Below, piece by piece: positions 1 through 11,177 of a stretch of DNA of 64,000 nucleotides. Location of the stretch: assembly GCA_946894095.1 (NCBI GenBank), contig OX335645.2, forward strand, positions 20,235,001-20,299,000, given 5' to 3'. The first letter of the stretch is position 1, and every line of letters starts with the position of its first letter. The notes beneath the pieces were generated by a model, which was not told the origin of the DNA, ran no database searches, and was given only the letters and a program-made list of their open reading frames with translations. The position numbers were made by a program, and so were the translations under genes. The stretch is from Incurvaria masculella. Taxonomy: Eukaryota; Arthropoda; Insecta; Lepidoptera; Incurvariidae.

Positions 1-2070
1 TTTTTGCGTTCCTTTGAAAAGGCGTGTTTGGCTGCAATAAATGAGACCTCAACCTAAATGATGACTTCACAAAAGTTGATGTCGATCTCGAACACTCGAG
101 TCGGCCCGGATTTTGATTACAATCCTTCAATGTAGATGTCGCTGGTTAACCTCAAAGTATATCCAATCATTGTCATGTTTTTAGCATCCGTATAAAATAT
201 TTTACAATATGTGATGAGACAAATATAAAGTTACCGCCTCCTAAAGGTACTGTTGTAGTGCTGTTTGATTAGTTTAAATTATGGTTAGTTAATTAAATAA
301 GCAAGTGCATCTGTTGTCTGATTACATTTAGTATAATTGTTAACATTCGCGAGAAACAATTGGACTGACAGTGTTCAGGCGACAGTATGTCCTACTGAAA
401 CAGGCCGACACTACCCCTGTAATATGTATTAGTACGTATGCCTATCACTAGGGTTTCGTTAGTTCAGGCCGTATAGAGCATGTAATAGAACATCTGAAGA
501 GAAAATATTTAAATGGGGGGCCGATTCTGCGACGACAGTATCATAGATATTGGGGGAGAGACAGAAATATTACATTGAGAATGTAGCATACTGTACAGTC
601 GACCAAAGAAAGTGAACACTTTCGGTAAGAAGACAAAATAAATACAATAAGAAATTTATCTTTAGTTTTGCTAGGGTTGTGTTTACATGGGACATAATAG
701 AAGTTCTCGAGAAGTGTCAATGCATAGTCAGCTCTTTCATTGTTTTTTACTGTTCATTTTTTCTTTTCAAACTGTACGCAGCTGGCATGGAAGGACGGGA
801 GAAACGATCGAAACTCATTGCTATGGCGGCAGCGTAGCCATGAGTTATTCCAATCGCTTTTGAATTCGGAACGAGCAACATCGAATTTTAGTTGCCCTAA
901 ACAGTGTCCTGTGAAGTTCGTACGTATTCGTCGTTGGAACTCGAGAAAATCAGTAGTAAATGAATCCGTAAATTAACACACTCGTCTAAGCTGCCGCCTT
1001 TAAATGAAAAAGTGGCCGCCGCCCCCATACAAACGAGTTTGGGTTTCTACGCCGTTCCTTGCTGACTGTACGTGTCGCAGAATGAATTCCCTTTGCTTCG
1101 CGTCGGGCAAAAAAAGGTTTCTATGTACAATGAAGTGTTGTGTAAGACGTGTGTATTGATGGATGTGAAGGTTGGCCGTTAGTAGCAGCCGAGTAGATCC
1201 CTTGTCCCAGTAGACAGCCCACCCTGTAGACGTCGTGCCGAGAACGTGGCAGTGGACACGTCTAGTTTAGTACGTGCTAGTAAATAGCCAACGTTGTTGT
1301 TAATCAGTGTTAATTCTTATCGCCTCGTTACGCGTTACGGACAGTGTTGTATTAATTGGTATGTTTTAATTTGTAAAATTCTTATTAATTGTGTTATATT
1401 TTGAAAGTTCTTTTTAATAAAATAACATTTGAGATTTTACATGGTCGTTCAATGGGTTGTTTTATTCTGGAATCCGTAAAGGTGGCAAACAAACCAAAAT
1501 CCAAAGAATAGGTATACCTACTATAAACAGATCCGGTCAAAGGTTATTGAATAAAAAGCTTTGTTCCCATAAATCTCTGGATCCGGCGTATATAGTTATT
1601 ACTTACTTAATTATACCTATACAGTGTATAGCTAGAAGTGGTCACCGCCGAAACGGGTGATCCTGTCCACGAGAATGTTGCAAAAATCAGTATTGTGCAA
1701 TATATTCTAGTGTGTTGTTACTTAAATGAAATGTCTCAATCAGAGACAAATTGTATTTACTAACCTACATATAACTTAATATTAATCATTCATATATATC
1801 CTTTTAAAACATTAAAATGTTTGCAAAAAGTAAAATGGGCTTTGGCGCGCTCTGTGGCGCGCCATCTATCGTCCAATACGAGAACCGCGTAGGAACTGTG
1901 GAACGTTAGGAGAGAACCAATTTCAAGTTCTCTCGTAGTTCTTTGGTGCCAGCATAGATGGCGGGACTTGTACTCAGAAAAATAAATTACATTATAACTT
2001 TTTTGCTCACTTCAAGATATGAAAACATTCGATGTTATGTATCGATATAAAAAAAAATCTGAATGACAGA
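1..2070. other. Intergenic stretch, AT-rich, no gene seen
   Basis: I see no convincing coding region. The only repeat I recognise is a short piece at about 108-160 that matches the body of SINE-C (attacaat.cttca..gtagat.tcgctg), also found near 36.7 and 47.6 kb. The open frames here are short and have no conserved motif. Confidence 0.5.
108..160 (+). mobile_element. SINE-C body fragment
   Basis: The stretch gattacaatccttcaatg followed by tagatgtcgctgg matches the arm of the palindrome at 36716-36826 and the SINE at 47624-47765. Only the distal body is present here; no promoter head is seen. Confidence 0.5.
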
Positions 2071-2114
2071 GTTTTATTTGTTATAATTAGGAGGTTTGTG
2101 ACTCGCTCGATAGA

Positions 2115-5100
2115 CTATGCGCCGATGAAGTCGCCGGTGATGAGTCTGGCTGGCAGGTAGGTGTCGGTGAGGTAGGCGGCAGAGAGCGCCGCCACGCTCT
2201 CCAGCTCCGCCTTGTAGCCGACCTGCAGGGTGCGACGCGCCTCTGCCACCAGTCTGCCGCCTGCGCATAAGAGGATATACCCTTGTGAAGTGAACGTGCG
2301 TGCAAGGCGTCAGTTGGGTAAGCGTCAATCACCAATTTTACGTTCCAACGCGATCATATCGACATTGCCGCTTCTTTCGTTTCTAAAGCTGATGTTATGT
2401 TGTGATACTCGCCCATCACACCACATTTCCGAACTAGGTGCCGTCCAGGCGGAGTGCGGCCTTTTAGAATTTGAAAGAAACCGAAAAGACGGACAATTTT
2501 ATTTGCATACAATACAACCTCTGCATCAGAACGTTCCGCTTGTAGAGGTCGAACGGGGTGCAGCGCGGCAGATCAGTCGTTTACTGGCGCCAGCCGACCG
2601 CACGGTAGTGATGCTGCGATCTGGGCTTGAGCCTGGACAATGAATCACCCATCGGAGTACTAAGATACGGCCTCTTAATCAGAGCGTTCAGCTTGCGGAG
2701 GTCGAGCGCGTTGAGTGCGAGGCGTGTCACCCGCGGTGCCAGCTCCTTCGCATCCTGGCTGCGCACGCCGAGCAGCGCCAGCCGACCGCACGGTAGCGAT
2801 ACTACGGTGTGGACTTGAGTCTGGACAATGACTCACCTATCGGAGTACTAAGATACGGCCTCTGAATCAGAGCGTTCAGCTTGCGGAGGTCGATCGGGGT
2901 GAGTGCGAGGCGAGCCGCCGTCGGCGCCAGCTCGGTCACGTCCTGGCTGCGCACGCCGAGCAGCGCCAGTCGACCGCACGCCAGCGATGCCGCGATGTGA
3001 GACTGGGCCTGAACCACCGCATACAAATTAAACCTACCTAGTATTCTCCTAGTAACTCCTAGCTTTCTTAATAGCATCAGTTAACAAATAAAAATGTTTT
3101 CAAACTTATAATTAACTCATCGAATACTTTTGATCCCGATAAAAATATAGGTTCGAACCGACATCAGTCCAAAATTACATTTGCACGAGCGGAGCCGGGT
3201 ACCTAAGCTAATACAAATATTTAATGGAGCTAGTCACTCACCAGCGAGCCGTACTTGTAGGTGAGGAATATCTCAAGGCCGTGCGGGTCGGCGTCGACCA
3301 GCGCCAGCGCCGGGAGACGCAGCTCGCGCGCCGCGCGGCACAGCAGCTGCCGCGTGCACACGTCGGGGTAACCCTTGCCCTGGCGCGATCAATCACAAGG
3401 TCTTGGACGTTAAAAAGGAGTGAACTAGAGGAAAAAACAACAAAACTATGAAGAATGTGACGTATAACAAAACTATGTTATTACATGCTATGACGCTAAA
3501 ACTATGTTGTGAATGTTTTAATCAATGATTACAGGTATATCTTTGTGATATATTTATTCAAAGCTTTAATTTTATACATACTTATCACTAGTGACATTAC
3601 AATTCACCTGATTTATTTTAATCATCTCTATCCCACTTGATAAACCAAACCTAACCAAACCAATTTACGTCCAGCAAAATTGTGATAATAGAGTAGATTC
3701 AAAATAATTGCGGAAATATATTGCATTTATACTACCACCGCTATGGCAATATCACTACAACCAATATATTATGTTTTTCATTTTTATTTTATATAAAATG
3801 TTCAAAGTACCGTTATGATAATGACAGGTCCTAGTCGCTCCAGAGCGCCCTCATCTAGCAGCTTCTGAAAGATGGCGTCCTTCTCTACCACGAGAATGTA
3901 CTTGGCTGTCGACTTGAACGACTTTATGCCAATCACGTCTTGGGGGATCAGAGTACCTGAAGAGAAATCTCAACATCAAATTTACCTCCTATTCAATTTT
4001 AAAATTAAAAGTAATCTATGAGGTCATTCATTGGGCATTGGTTATGAATGTGTGATCCTGTTTTAAAAAACCTCGTCACAATGGTATGAAGAGGAGGAAA
4101 TTGTGTTGTGTGTGGGCAAATATTACAAACATTCTGTCTGTCTACGTCAATACAAGGAAAGAAACAAGAAACTTATTGTTTCTTGTAGAACAGTAGGCTT
4201 TCTCTTGTGTCCCACGAAGGAATATATGTGCGGGCTGTAGAGCGGGCCGGCAACTTCAGGATGCTGAGGGAAAGATAGGCTCACATAGCAAGAGAGCCCA
4301 CCCTGAAACGTATTGTCGTATGTATTTATTTAAATATTAGTATGTATTGTAGCGATTTAACATTGAGCGATAATTTCAGAAATGGTAAGTCTATTGCTGT
4401 GCTGCAAATAAATAGTCAGTTTAAAAACGTTTCTTGGTGCATGTAAAGTTCCCGAATAACTTGCTTATAAACCTATGGGTAATAGCTCATGACGAGGTCC
4501 CCTCCGCGCCGATTCTATTGGGAGCTGCGACCACAGATATGTGTTCCAATGCTAGAAACGTACCACCCGCGGTCATGCAGTCGACGGTGGCGCCGTCCTT
4601 GGTGACGAAGGCGAGGGGCCCGGCCACGAGGCCCTTGCCGCTGGCGCAGAGGCCCAGCGTCCAGGGCGGCGTCTCCAGCAGGCAGCACACGTCGCGCACG
4701 GCCACGTCCACCGAGCCCTGAGAACGGAGCCGGCTCACGTTTTGGTAGTACAGCTCTCTGAGGGAAGTAAATGCGTGTATTTTCAGTGTCCAGTATTTAT
4801 GTATAATTTAACTGAACATGTATGGCTAATACAAAACCTACTGTCATTATATCAACTCTTCATAAAAAACTTCATTCCTGATGGAATTTGAAACAATGGC
4901 AGGACCTTCCTTTGATGAGCTGAATTAAACAAGGTGGAAAACACGGACAGTTTTTATTGCCGCTTCGACCATATTTTTATTCAATGCGTTGGTCCCAACG
5001 CGGCCTTAACTCTGGTAGAGATAAGTCCGCCAAGGGATGGGAATTTTCAGATGTGCATTGATTCCGAAACATGGAACTGCTCGCATTCGTGACGAAATAC

Positions 5101-7485
5101 TCTAATCAGACACGGAAGGAGGAAAGAAGTGCTGCATGAAACCGGGCGGGAATTACATTTTCGCATGAAGGCATGGTGTATCATTCTGTCCGCGGAAATA
5201 ACGGAACGGAAATAATTTGTCTTAAATAAGAAAATAAGTTTTCTTACCTTCTGGTGCAGGTGAGGTTCTTCGTGAGCAGTTCACGGACCTTAGTGAGCAC
5301 GAATATGATGGTATTGAATCGCGAGGCATCCGCCGAGAACGTCACCACCGAAGTCTTAGCTTGTGCCAACGATTTCAGCGTTACCCTAGTGAACGAAACA
5401 AGATTATCGGGATATTATTATAAGCACATATGAAAAAGAAAGATCTGCTCTATGGTTTTTTCATACAACCCTGCAAGGACGGATTATATCAATTTGTCTT
5501 CAACCTTCCTTACATTAAACTGGACGAAAAACACAAATTTATATTCCATTGCCGCTACGACCATTGTTCTTGAATGCGATGGTACGGCGAACCCGGGCGG
5601 GATTTACCCTACTAAGTAGTGAGTAATGATGATGATCCTACAATATTACGTGGATTTCGAACCACGGAACTTTAGTTGCTTCTTACGACGTGCACGTGCA
5701 AGGCAGGTTCTTTTGAAGTGTCAGAACCACACAACAGCAGGTTATACATTTCGAAATGCTTGAATTGTGAAGTCATGTGCACTGGAAAATTGTTTACATT
5801 CGCACCTGTCCATGTCATAGATACAGTTGCTCCACAGCCTTTGGTTTCTCAGCATCAGCTTGGGAGTTCCGCCTCTTTCGGCGGTTTCATTGACGTCGTC
5901 TAAAATTGCTTCGATCTTGGTTATTATGGCTCTTCTTTCATTGAGATCTCTCTGCACTAATTCCTCGTTTTGCAATTGTGCGCAACCTAATCAAAAAATG
6001 GGCAACCATTGTAATAATGGATTTCCTTGCGAAAACCCGTTAGAACCATACTATGTGCTATTGTAAAAATAAAAAGATTGGTCAGGTCGGGAGACCCACG
6101 GCTGCACTCCTCTAGCCATGATTTGGATGCAGTACGCGTATATACATAAACGTATACACTTCTTGTATTTTTGACATGTTGGACCATCTATTAGTAGTGC
6201 CATTTATAGTAGTACATGCTGACTAGCTTCTATGCATTTGTTTGTTGAATATTTCTTGGCGTGTTGAAACTAGCCGCTCTATGGAGAGAGCTCTACGGTT
6301 ACTACGTCTATTATCAAAAAATGTATTGAGAGGAATAATTATTTCAAGCCATGCAACAAAATTTTATTTACTTTTTTGCTCCAAATATTCCTAGTAACTA
6401 GGTCCAAACGTCATCGTTTGCATTATTACTCCGTTAACACCCTGTTATTTGTTTCACACTTTTTTGAAGTCACATTTAGGAGTGGTATTCTTTAAAAAAA
6501 ATATTAAAGGACCACCCTTGAAAATATTCACTATTAATGAGAAAATAATTATTCAAATCGGTTAACAGTTTGCGGGGATATCAAGTGAGATACACACAAA
6601 GAAAAAAAATACAGACGAATAGAGAACCCTTTCTTTTTTTGAAGTGAATTATGATAGAGTTTAATACCACACCACTGTCGTGATATTAGTCCAACACACC
6701 ACGTGCCATGCCACGACCTTCCTTATAATGCATGGCTACAATTAATAGGATGGAAAATTTCATTTCGACCATCGGTTATTCAATAGGATGGTATCAACCC
6801 TTTAGTGTATTTGTCAAGGACTGTGCAATGTTCTTTGTAAACAGTGAATGACGAAAACGCGGAACATAAGGCAAATATTTCTTAATTTTTTTTAATAATG
6901 GCTTTTGAAAATAGTCCTGATGGACTCTTTTTTAAAAGAAAAGAAAAGTGACACCTAAATTTTTTTTAATTAATCAATATGCCAACAAGATGGGTCTAGG
7001 TAGAGCGATTCCAGATATGAAACAGAATTAAATTCGCACACGACTGCAATATAAGGCAAAAATAAATTTGTATCGTATATTTAATAAGTAGATCTCAAAA
7101 AGCTAAGTGGTATAGGAATAGAAATTGTATTAATTATTGAACCGGCCAAAATGTAAAAAATGTGAAATCCGAGACGAGTGGTAATGGAAAACCTAAATAA
7201 ATGGTGCTAATGGCCATTAGGATAAAATGTACCTCCAGCATTATTGTCCGGGTGCAAATACTCTTCCACGATCTGCGAGGCCTCTATAAAGTCCAGCCTC
7301 CTGCGGGGCAGCACGCACGCCGCACCCGCCGCGTCCGCCGCGCTGGCAGGCGCCTCCTGCCGCGCCTCTCGACACAGCCTGTCTATGGCGGCCTTCAGCC
7401 GACGGTCTTGGCGAAACGGCGCGCCCGCAGAAGGGCCCGGCTGCGCTCGCGCGAACTCCGAGTATGCTTCCGATACAATCTCCAT
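2115..7485 (-). CDS. Spo11: SPO11 meiotic recombination protein (topoisomerase VI A-like), 8 exons
   Basis: SPO11 makes the DNA double-strand breaks that start meiotic recombination, by a tyrosine transesterase reaction like that of topoisomerase VI subunit A. Exons on the minus strand: 7485-7233, 5986-5806, 5385-5248, 4757-4564, 3956-3811, 3379-3242, 3008-2837 and 2260-2115. All junctions are GT-AG, phases match, and they join into 455 codons plus TAG (human SPO11 is about 396 residues). The catalytic tyrosine is in RELYYQN (second Y, about residue 195), matching the KRDIYY region of mammalian SPO11. The Toprim fold shows VVEKDAIF (acidic residue about 280), the family motif TGKGYPD, and LVDADPHG (D333, D335). 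The C-terminus, LPARLITGDFIGA, matches the family's end. Exon 1 (about 84 residues, Ala/Arg-rich) is the least certain: it starts at the only good ATG and its phase-1 donor fits exon 2, but it has no conserved motif. Identity is very secure; exact ends of exon 1 are inferred. Confidence 0.93.
2506..2632 (-). pseudogene. Decayed third copy of SPO11 exon 7
   Basis: It begins like the other copies (AQAQIAASLPCGRLA) but then loses about 45 nt and meets TGA. The remainder is still recognisable as FDLYKRNVLMQRLY against IDLRKLNALIQRPY. It has no usable donor. This is a broken exon duplicate inside the last SPO11 intron. Confidence 0.8.
2649..2820 (-). CDS. Alternative copy of SPO11 exon 7 (open, in phase)
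   Basis: This second copy is the same length (172 nt), enters in phase 0, leaves in phase 1 and has no stop. It encodes a diverged version with LPCGRLALLGVRSQD, LRKLNALIKRPYLSTPM and several substitutions near its start. Its donor is GTGATT rather than GTGAGT. Its acceptor is the 16-nt linker, so any branch point would have to sit inside the neighbouring exon copy. Splicing one copy to the other is not possible across 16 nt, and including both would break the frame because 172 is not a multiple of 3. It may be a mutually exclusive exon or a recent duplicate on the way to decay. RNA evidence is needed to tell which. Confidence 0.5.
3134..3213 (+). mobile_element. Helitron 3'-end-like relic in SPO11 intron 6
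   Basis: cgagcggagccgggtacct is the complement of the terminal sequence of the Helitron-like copies at 34690, 15654 and 44668, preceded by the shared gacatcagtcc block. The CTAG end has mutated. It lies between SPO11 exons 6 and 7. Confidence 0.5.
4840..5150 (-). mobile_element. SINE-B copy in SPO11 intron 3
   Basis: Shares the family's body in reverse: ggcaggaccttcc, aacacggacagtt, attgccgcttcgaccat, and gaactgctcgcattcgtgacg further right. Diverged. It lies in the same direction as SPO11. Confidence 0.7.
5505..5690 (-). mobile_element. SINE-B fragment in SPO11 intron 2
   Basis: Carries the central body of the family in reverse: attgccgctacgaccatt, gcgatggtacggcgaaccc and gggcgggatttaccctac, followed by ttacgtggatttcgaaccac. 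Both ends are lost. Confidence 0.65.
6672..6815 (-). mobile_element. SINE-B 3' fragment in SPO11 intron 1
   Basis: Contains tgatattagtccaacacacc, a ccttccttataatg variant, ggatggaaaatttcatttc and gatggtatcaaccc. All are in family order on the minus strand. Confidence 0.65.
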
Positions 7486-7519
7486 GCTATCCTAAAGATT
7501 AAATAGGAGACTATGTTAA

Positions 7520-7640
7520 AGATTAGAGGAATTAGGTGGCATTCCGGGACCTTTTCATTTATGGGCACGGCTACATTGAACTGGATGGAAAACACGGACA
7601 ATATTTCATTGCCGCTTTGATAATATTTTCATTCCAAATT
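7520..7640 (-). mobile_element. SINE-B 3' fragment upstream of SPO11
   Basis: Includes aggtggcattccgggacctt, tacattgaactggatgg and aacacggacaatatttcatt, the 3' half of the family in reverse. It lies about 35 nt upstream of the SPO11 start codon, so it may fall in the 5' UTR or promoter. Confidence 0.65.
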
Positions 7641-7642
7641 GT

Positions 7643-7850
7643 AGCCGGTGGCCAAATTGGTAGACGCAATACCCGCGAGTGATGTGTTTTGCCGGTTCGG
7701 GTCCAGCCTTGCAGTATATTCGTAAAGTATTTTATTTTTACTGGGCTCTTTCTTCAATTATTTTTTCCTTGCTACACGGTCGATTGTGCATACATACATA
7801 TCACATTCCTCATCATCTTGGCCGTTTCTTTCTCTAAATGCCGTACGCTA
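7643..7850 (+). mobile_element. tRNA-derived SINE (SINE-A), copy 1
   Basis: The head tggccaaattggtagacgc resembles a pol III box A, and ggttcgggtccagcc resembles a box B. The distal part has cacggtcgattgtgcatac and acatatcacatt. The same order of blocks recurs at 42058. Abuts the SINE-B fragment to its left. Confidence 0.65.
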
Positions 7851-7854
7851 GCGT

Positions 7855-8700
7855 AAAATACCAAAGACAAAACAAGCACAGCAACAAACGAAGAGTCAGA
7901 ACAATGCGGTGGGCCTAAAGTCTAATAAAATAATGGCAGCAATGATCCCCACCTACCTAGTAGCGCGATGGTTATCTCGGCGAATGATGGCGATGAGACA
8001 AGAGTTACGCGCCGCCGTGAGGGACGCGAGACAAAAGGGCACGTTTATTTATTGTGAAAGTGAGACGCGGCGGGGAACGCAACGACGTCGGTGGCACATC
8101 CGAATCGGGCAAAAAATCGGCTCAGTGCGCACTTTGGTGCGCGAAATGAGGTCCCGGGATACCAAATTATGGAAAATAATTATCAATATGTACAGCCTAC
8201 CGAAAATTTTATTTGTAACCGCTAATACAAGCATACAAGGCAAGCTTTTTAAATCTAGTCTTAAATAAAAATAAAAATATTTACCGCCAATTTCAAATGT
8301 AGAACCGTACAGTGTTCGAATATCTGAATTCAAAAGCTCAACACAGTTAAAAGCAGTATAGGATTAGTCAGCGTCATTTTAAGTTGTCAAGTTGCGTTCG
8401 AAAATATATTTCACGAAATATAAATGGAGTTTCAGGGGAATATGAGAAAAAAGCGATGGGTTCCAAACCATGGAGTGACCCACCTTCAACTAAAATACAC
8501 ATTTAAATTTTGGATAAGGATCAAACAGGTATTCATTAGGTTTATGAGGAGTTTATTTTAGAGGTATACTGGGATTTGAACCTGCGGCACCTGATACAAC
8601 AAATCAGACTCGCGCCTCTGAGAATATAAGCCAGCCGAAATGCAAAATTAAATTGCATTCTTTGGAAATAATGTCAAACTTCTTCTAAGCAATCTCCTGA
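7855..8700. other. No gene recognised upstream of SPO11
   Basis: AT-rich with a moderately GC-rich patch at about 7980-8160. Open frames in that patch are arginine-rich on one strand and show no family motif. Apart from the SINE head above I see nothing supportable. Confidence 0.4.
8565..8640 (-). mobile_element. tRNA-like SINE head fragment
   Basis: The complement of ctgggatttgaacctgcgg is a good box B (ggttcaaatccc), and gcgcctctgag complements a box-A-side stretch. No acceptor stem can be folded, so it is a SINE head and not a tRNA gene. Confidence 0.4.
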
Positions 8701-8712
8701 GATCTTAAGAAC

Positions 8713-9077
8713 GGCCCGTAAGCTATGCTCCCCATACAAACGTAGTTTACTCATAATTTGAAAACCACTGTTCCAATTTAATTGATATTTGATACTTAAT
8801 ATCAGGCAACAATAATCTGTGTCTGCATGCTTTGGTTTTTTTGAAAAATCCAAACCGAATCGGATGAAAGCAAAAACAAAATCTTCATACTAATTTTGTT
8901 TTCTCTGTGGTTTGACTCAGGATACATTTACCGAAAAAACAAAGGCATGCAGACACAGATATTTGTTGCCAGATATATGATACCAAATATCAAGTAAATT
9001 AGAACAGTGGTTTTCAAATGATGAGTAAACTACGTTTGTATGGGAGGCGAAATTTTCTGATGCTTACGGGGGCACCT
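8713..9077. mobile_element. Large fold-back element with ~130-nt inverted arms
   Basis: The left arm runs from cccatacaaacgtagtttac through caacaataatctgtgtctgc to atgctttggttttttt. The right arm is its complement, from aaaacaaaggcatgcagac through agatatttgttgccag to actacgtttgtatggg. The arms are close to full complements with a central spacer of roughly 100 nt. Shorter matches (cccgtaagc against its complement) extend the arms outward. No open frame, so it is non-autonomous. Confidence 0.8.
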
Positions 9078-9079
9078 TA

Positions 9080-11170
9080 AGGCCTCCCCATCCCTGCCAC
9101 CCGAAAGCCTACACCCACACCTCGATCGGAGGAGAGATAGCGGGGCAGGCGTCTCGAGCAGCAGATGACACGGCGTGACGCGGGCACAAAAGAGCGAAAT
9201 GACGTCATAATAGCCTCGAATTATCGCGAACGACAAATATTTAACAGCATCGTTTCCTTGAGCCCTTTCTTCAGTATAAAGATAATAAATAATCGAGTGG
9301 TTTTAACAGTTTATGGTTGAATACGAACGGCGGGTCCCGTTAGTGGTCGCCGTGCCCCAGCGGCTGGTGGGATGTGACAAATTGTCTAAGGCAAAAGTTT
9401 ATGTCTTATTATGCTTTGGAGACAATTAATGGTCTGCGGTTTCTTAAGCATTTAAGCGGTGGATGGTTCCTGGAACTCCTTTGGAATAGAAGAAATTCAT
9501 ATTAAATAAGTAGTACTGCTTGCTTGATTCATAATACAATCTAGATAGAATGAACAAGTAAGTAAATGTTGTCACGTAAGAAAATTATCTTCTGATTGTC
9601 AAGCTATGCCTGTAAGAATAGAATTTTCGTTGACTCTATCAATATTACTTAAGTATTTACGTGTCATCTGATCACTTCTTGATTTGCACTACTGGATAAT
9701 AAATGTGGACTTGTTTTATTTGAGTGCACTTATTGTAATAAAGCGTAAATCAAAATATGAATTTAGAGGAGAATTCCAGAAAGACAGATCATGGGAAAAG
9801 CCGCGGGTTAACTGTGCAGTTTCCCAGCACTCTTATCGGACACCCCGAGGTGCAGCCGATACCATCGGCAGCCCTACCCTCCTCCAGAACCGCACAAATA
9901 CCGTACAAATTGAACGATCGATTGTCGCAATTATATTCCGCAACCCTTCCGGCCCTCCGCGGGCGGGACCCCACTCGGGTCGCCGAGGTGAGAAACTACT
10001 TATCTATCGCCTCGATCGAACAATCGAAGAATACACTCTTTAAACGACAACTCTTTGACGCGGCGGGAGATGGTGTGAAAGAACAATTTGTTGCCGGCTA
10101 CAATTGGCCGGTGCGGGCTGCACGTTGCGGATTCTGTCGCTCTTTGTGGCAACCTGCTGCCGTGTCGATGGCGGCGGAGATAGCAGGCCGAGGGGACGCT
10201 GAGGCGTGACAGCTGAACTCGAAGCTGAGTCGTTAAAAATGTGCTGATAAGATGTGATTGGTAAAGTTGGACTCCATTTTGGTTTTTGTACATTTGAGAT
10301 TAAATAAATGAAACGTTGTAATGTTTAAATCCTGTCAGTTTTATTTATCAAACTTTAAAAAATAATTCAATATATTTTCCAGAAAATTACAGACTCTATG
10401 AAAAGCTATAAAGATAGGAACCTGCATCCCCTCGCAAAACCAGAACCACTCCTTATCATCCGAACCCGCCTCGTAGATTCCATCGCGAGCACAAGACGGA
10501 GCCGGCTGCTCCATAAAGTAAGCTACCATTATTATTTCTTCATGCGGCCTGTAATTGTCATGATTAAATGTTTACTAACAACTGTTGATTCTTGTGATCA
10601 TTTTAGAGCTATCTCCATGAGTAACTTTGAAAAAATACCTAATCGTTTCCTACGTCACGTTGCACATTTTGTATCGACAAAATGTCACTTTTGACACTTT
10701 GTTGGTATTACTTTCGGTTGGGGTTAGTACCAGTTGCGACTATTAATCTCAGCCTAAAACTAAACGCCACCTAATCTAGTCAATGTCTCAAACGGCCAAA
10801 ATCCAGCACTTGGAATCCAAACGCAATTTACCCCCTGCGGCGAATCCCACAATACTTCAGTTTATAAATCTGTAATATTCCGGCGATTAGTAGCGAAATA
10901 TAACATTGCAAGCTTGTAGTATTTGAATACAGTGTGTAGTGCACTCGACGCATGCGTAGAGTACGCGGTGGCTCGGCGTCGCGGGGAGCCCTTCAGGACA
11001 ATGGCACCAGCAGCGTTCGTCCTGCCCGCGGCTGCGGCTACTCTACCGCTCCATCGAGATACAGAACGTTATTGTTCGAAGCCTAATTGACTTCATAAAT
11101 GCTATTTTTATATGAATATCAAAAATAGTCGATCACACGTCGACATCATGCGGCATTCAATTCTAGTGTA
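9080..11170. other. Intergenic; GC-rich patches without a recognised gene
   Basis: Patches at about 9040-9190, 9790-10210 and 10940-11060 are relatively CpG-rich. One ATG-initiated frame of 150 codons (9757-10209) exists but has no motif, no splice context and looks like a by-product of base composition. A decayed end matching the 168-bp MITE at 39248 occurs near 10735-10772 (cgactattaatctcagcc). Confidence 0.4.
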
Positions 11171-11177
11171 ACTTTTG

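Larger units (their letters stand above)
2506..3008 (-). repeat. Tandem triplication of SPO11 exon 7 (188-bp unit)
   Basis: Three head-to-tail copies of one unit: 3008-2821, 2820-2633 and 2632 to about 2506. Each unit is a 172-nt exon plus 16 nt of intron; the first linker reads gtgagtcattgtccag and the second differs at one base. The copy nearest exon 6 (3008-2837) is the best-supported exon, with a normal acceptor after a T-rich stretch and a GTGAGT donor. The other copies are described separately. The exon encodes the end of the Toprim region, including the RPYLSTP motif that matches RRPYVTCQP in mammals. Confidence 0.9.

Noticed and set aside
2230..2643. 137-codon plus-strand frame across SPO11 exon 8
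   Set aside because: It is the antisense shadow of SPO11 exon 8 and the decayed exon 7 copies.
7909..8268. Arg-rich 119-codon frame upstream of SPO11
   Set aside because: The complement strand is also open over part of it. The composition is that of random GC-rich DNA and no homology is evident.
9757..10209. ATG-initiated 150-codon frame on the plus strand
   Set aside because: It lies in a GC-rich patch where chance frames are long, and overlapping frames of similar length exist on both strands. No motif or splice support.
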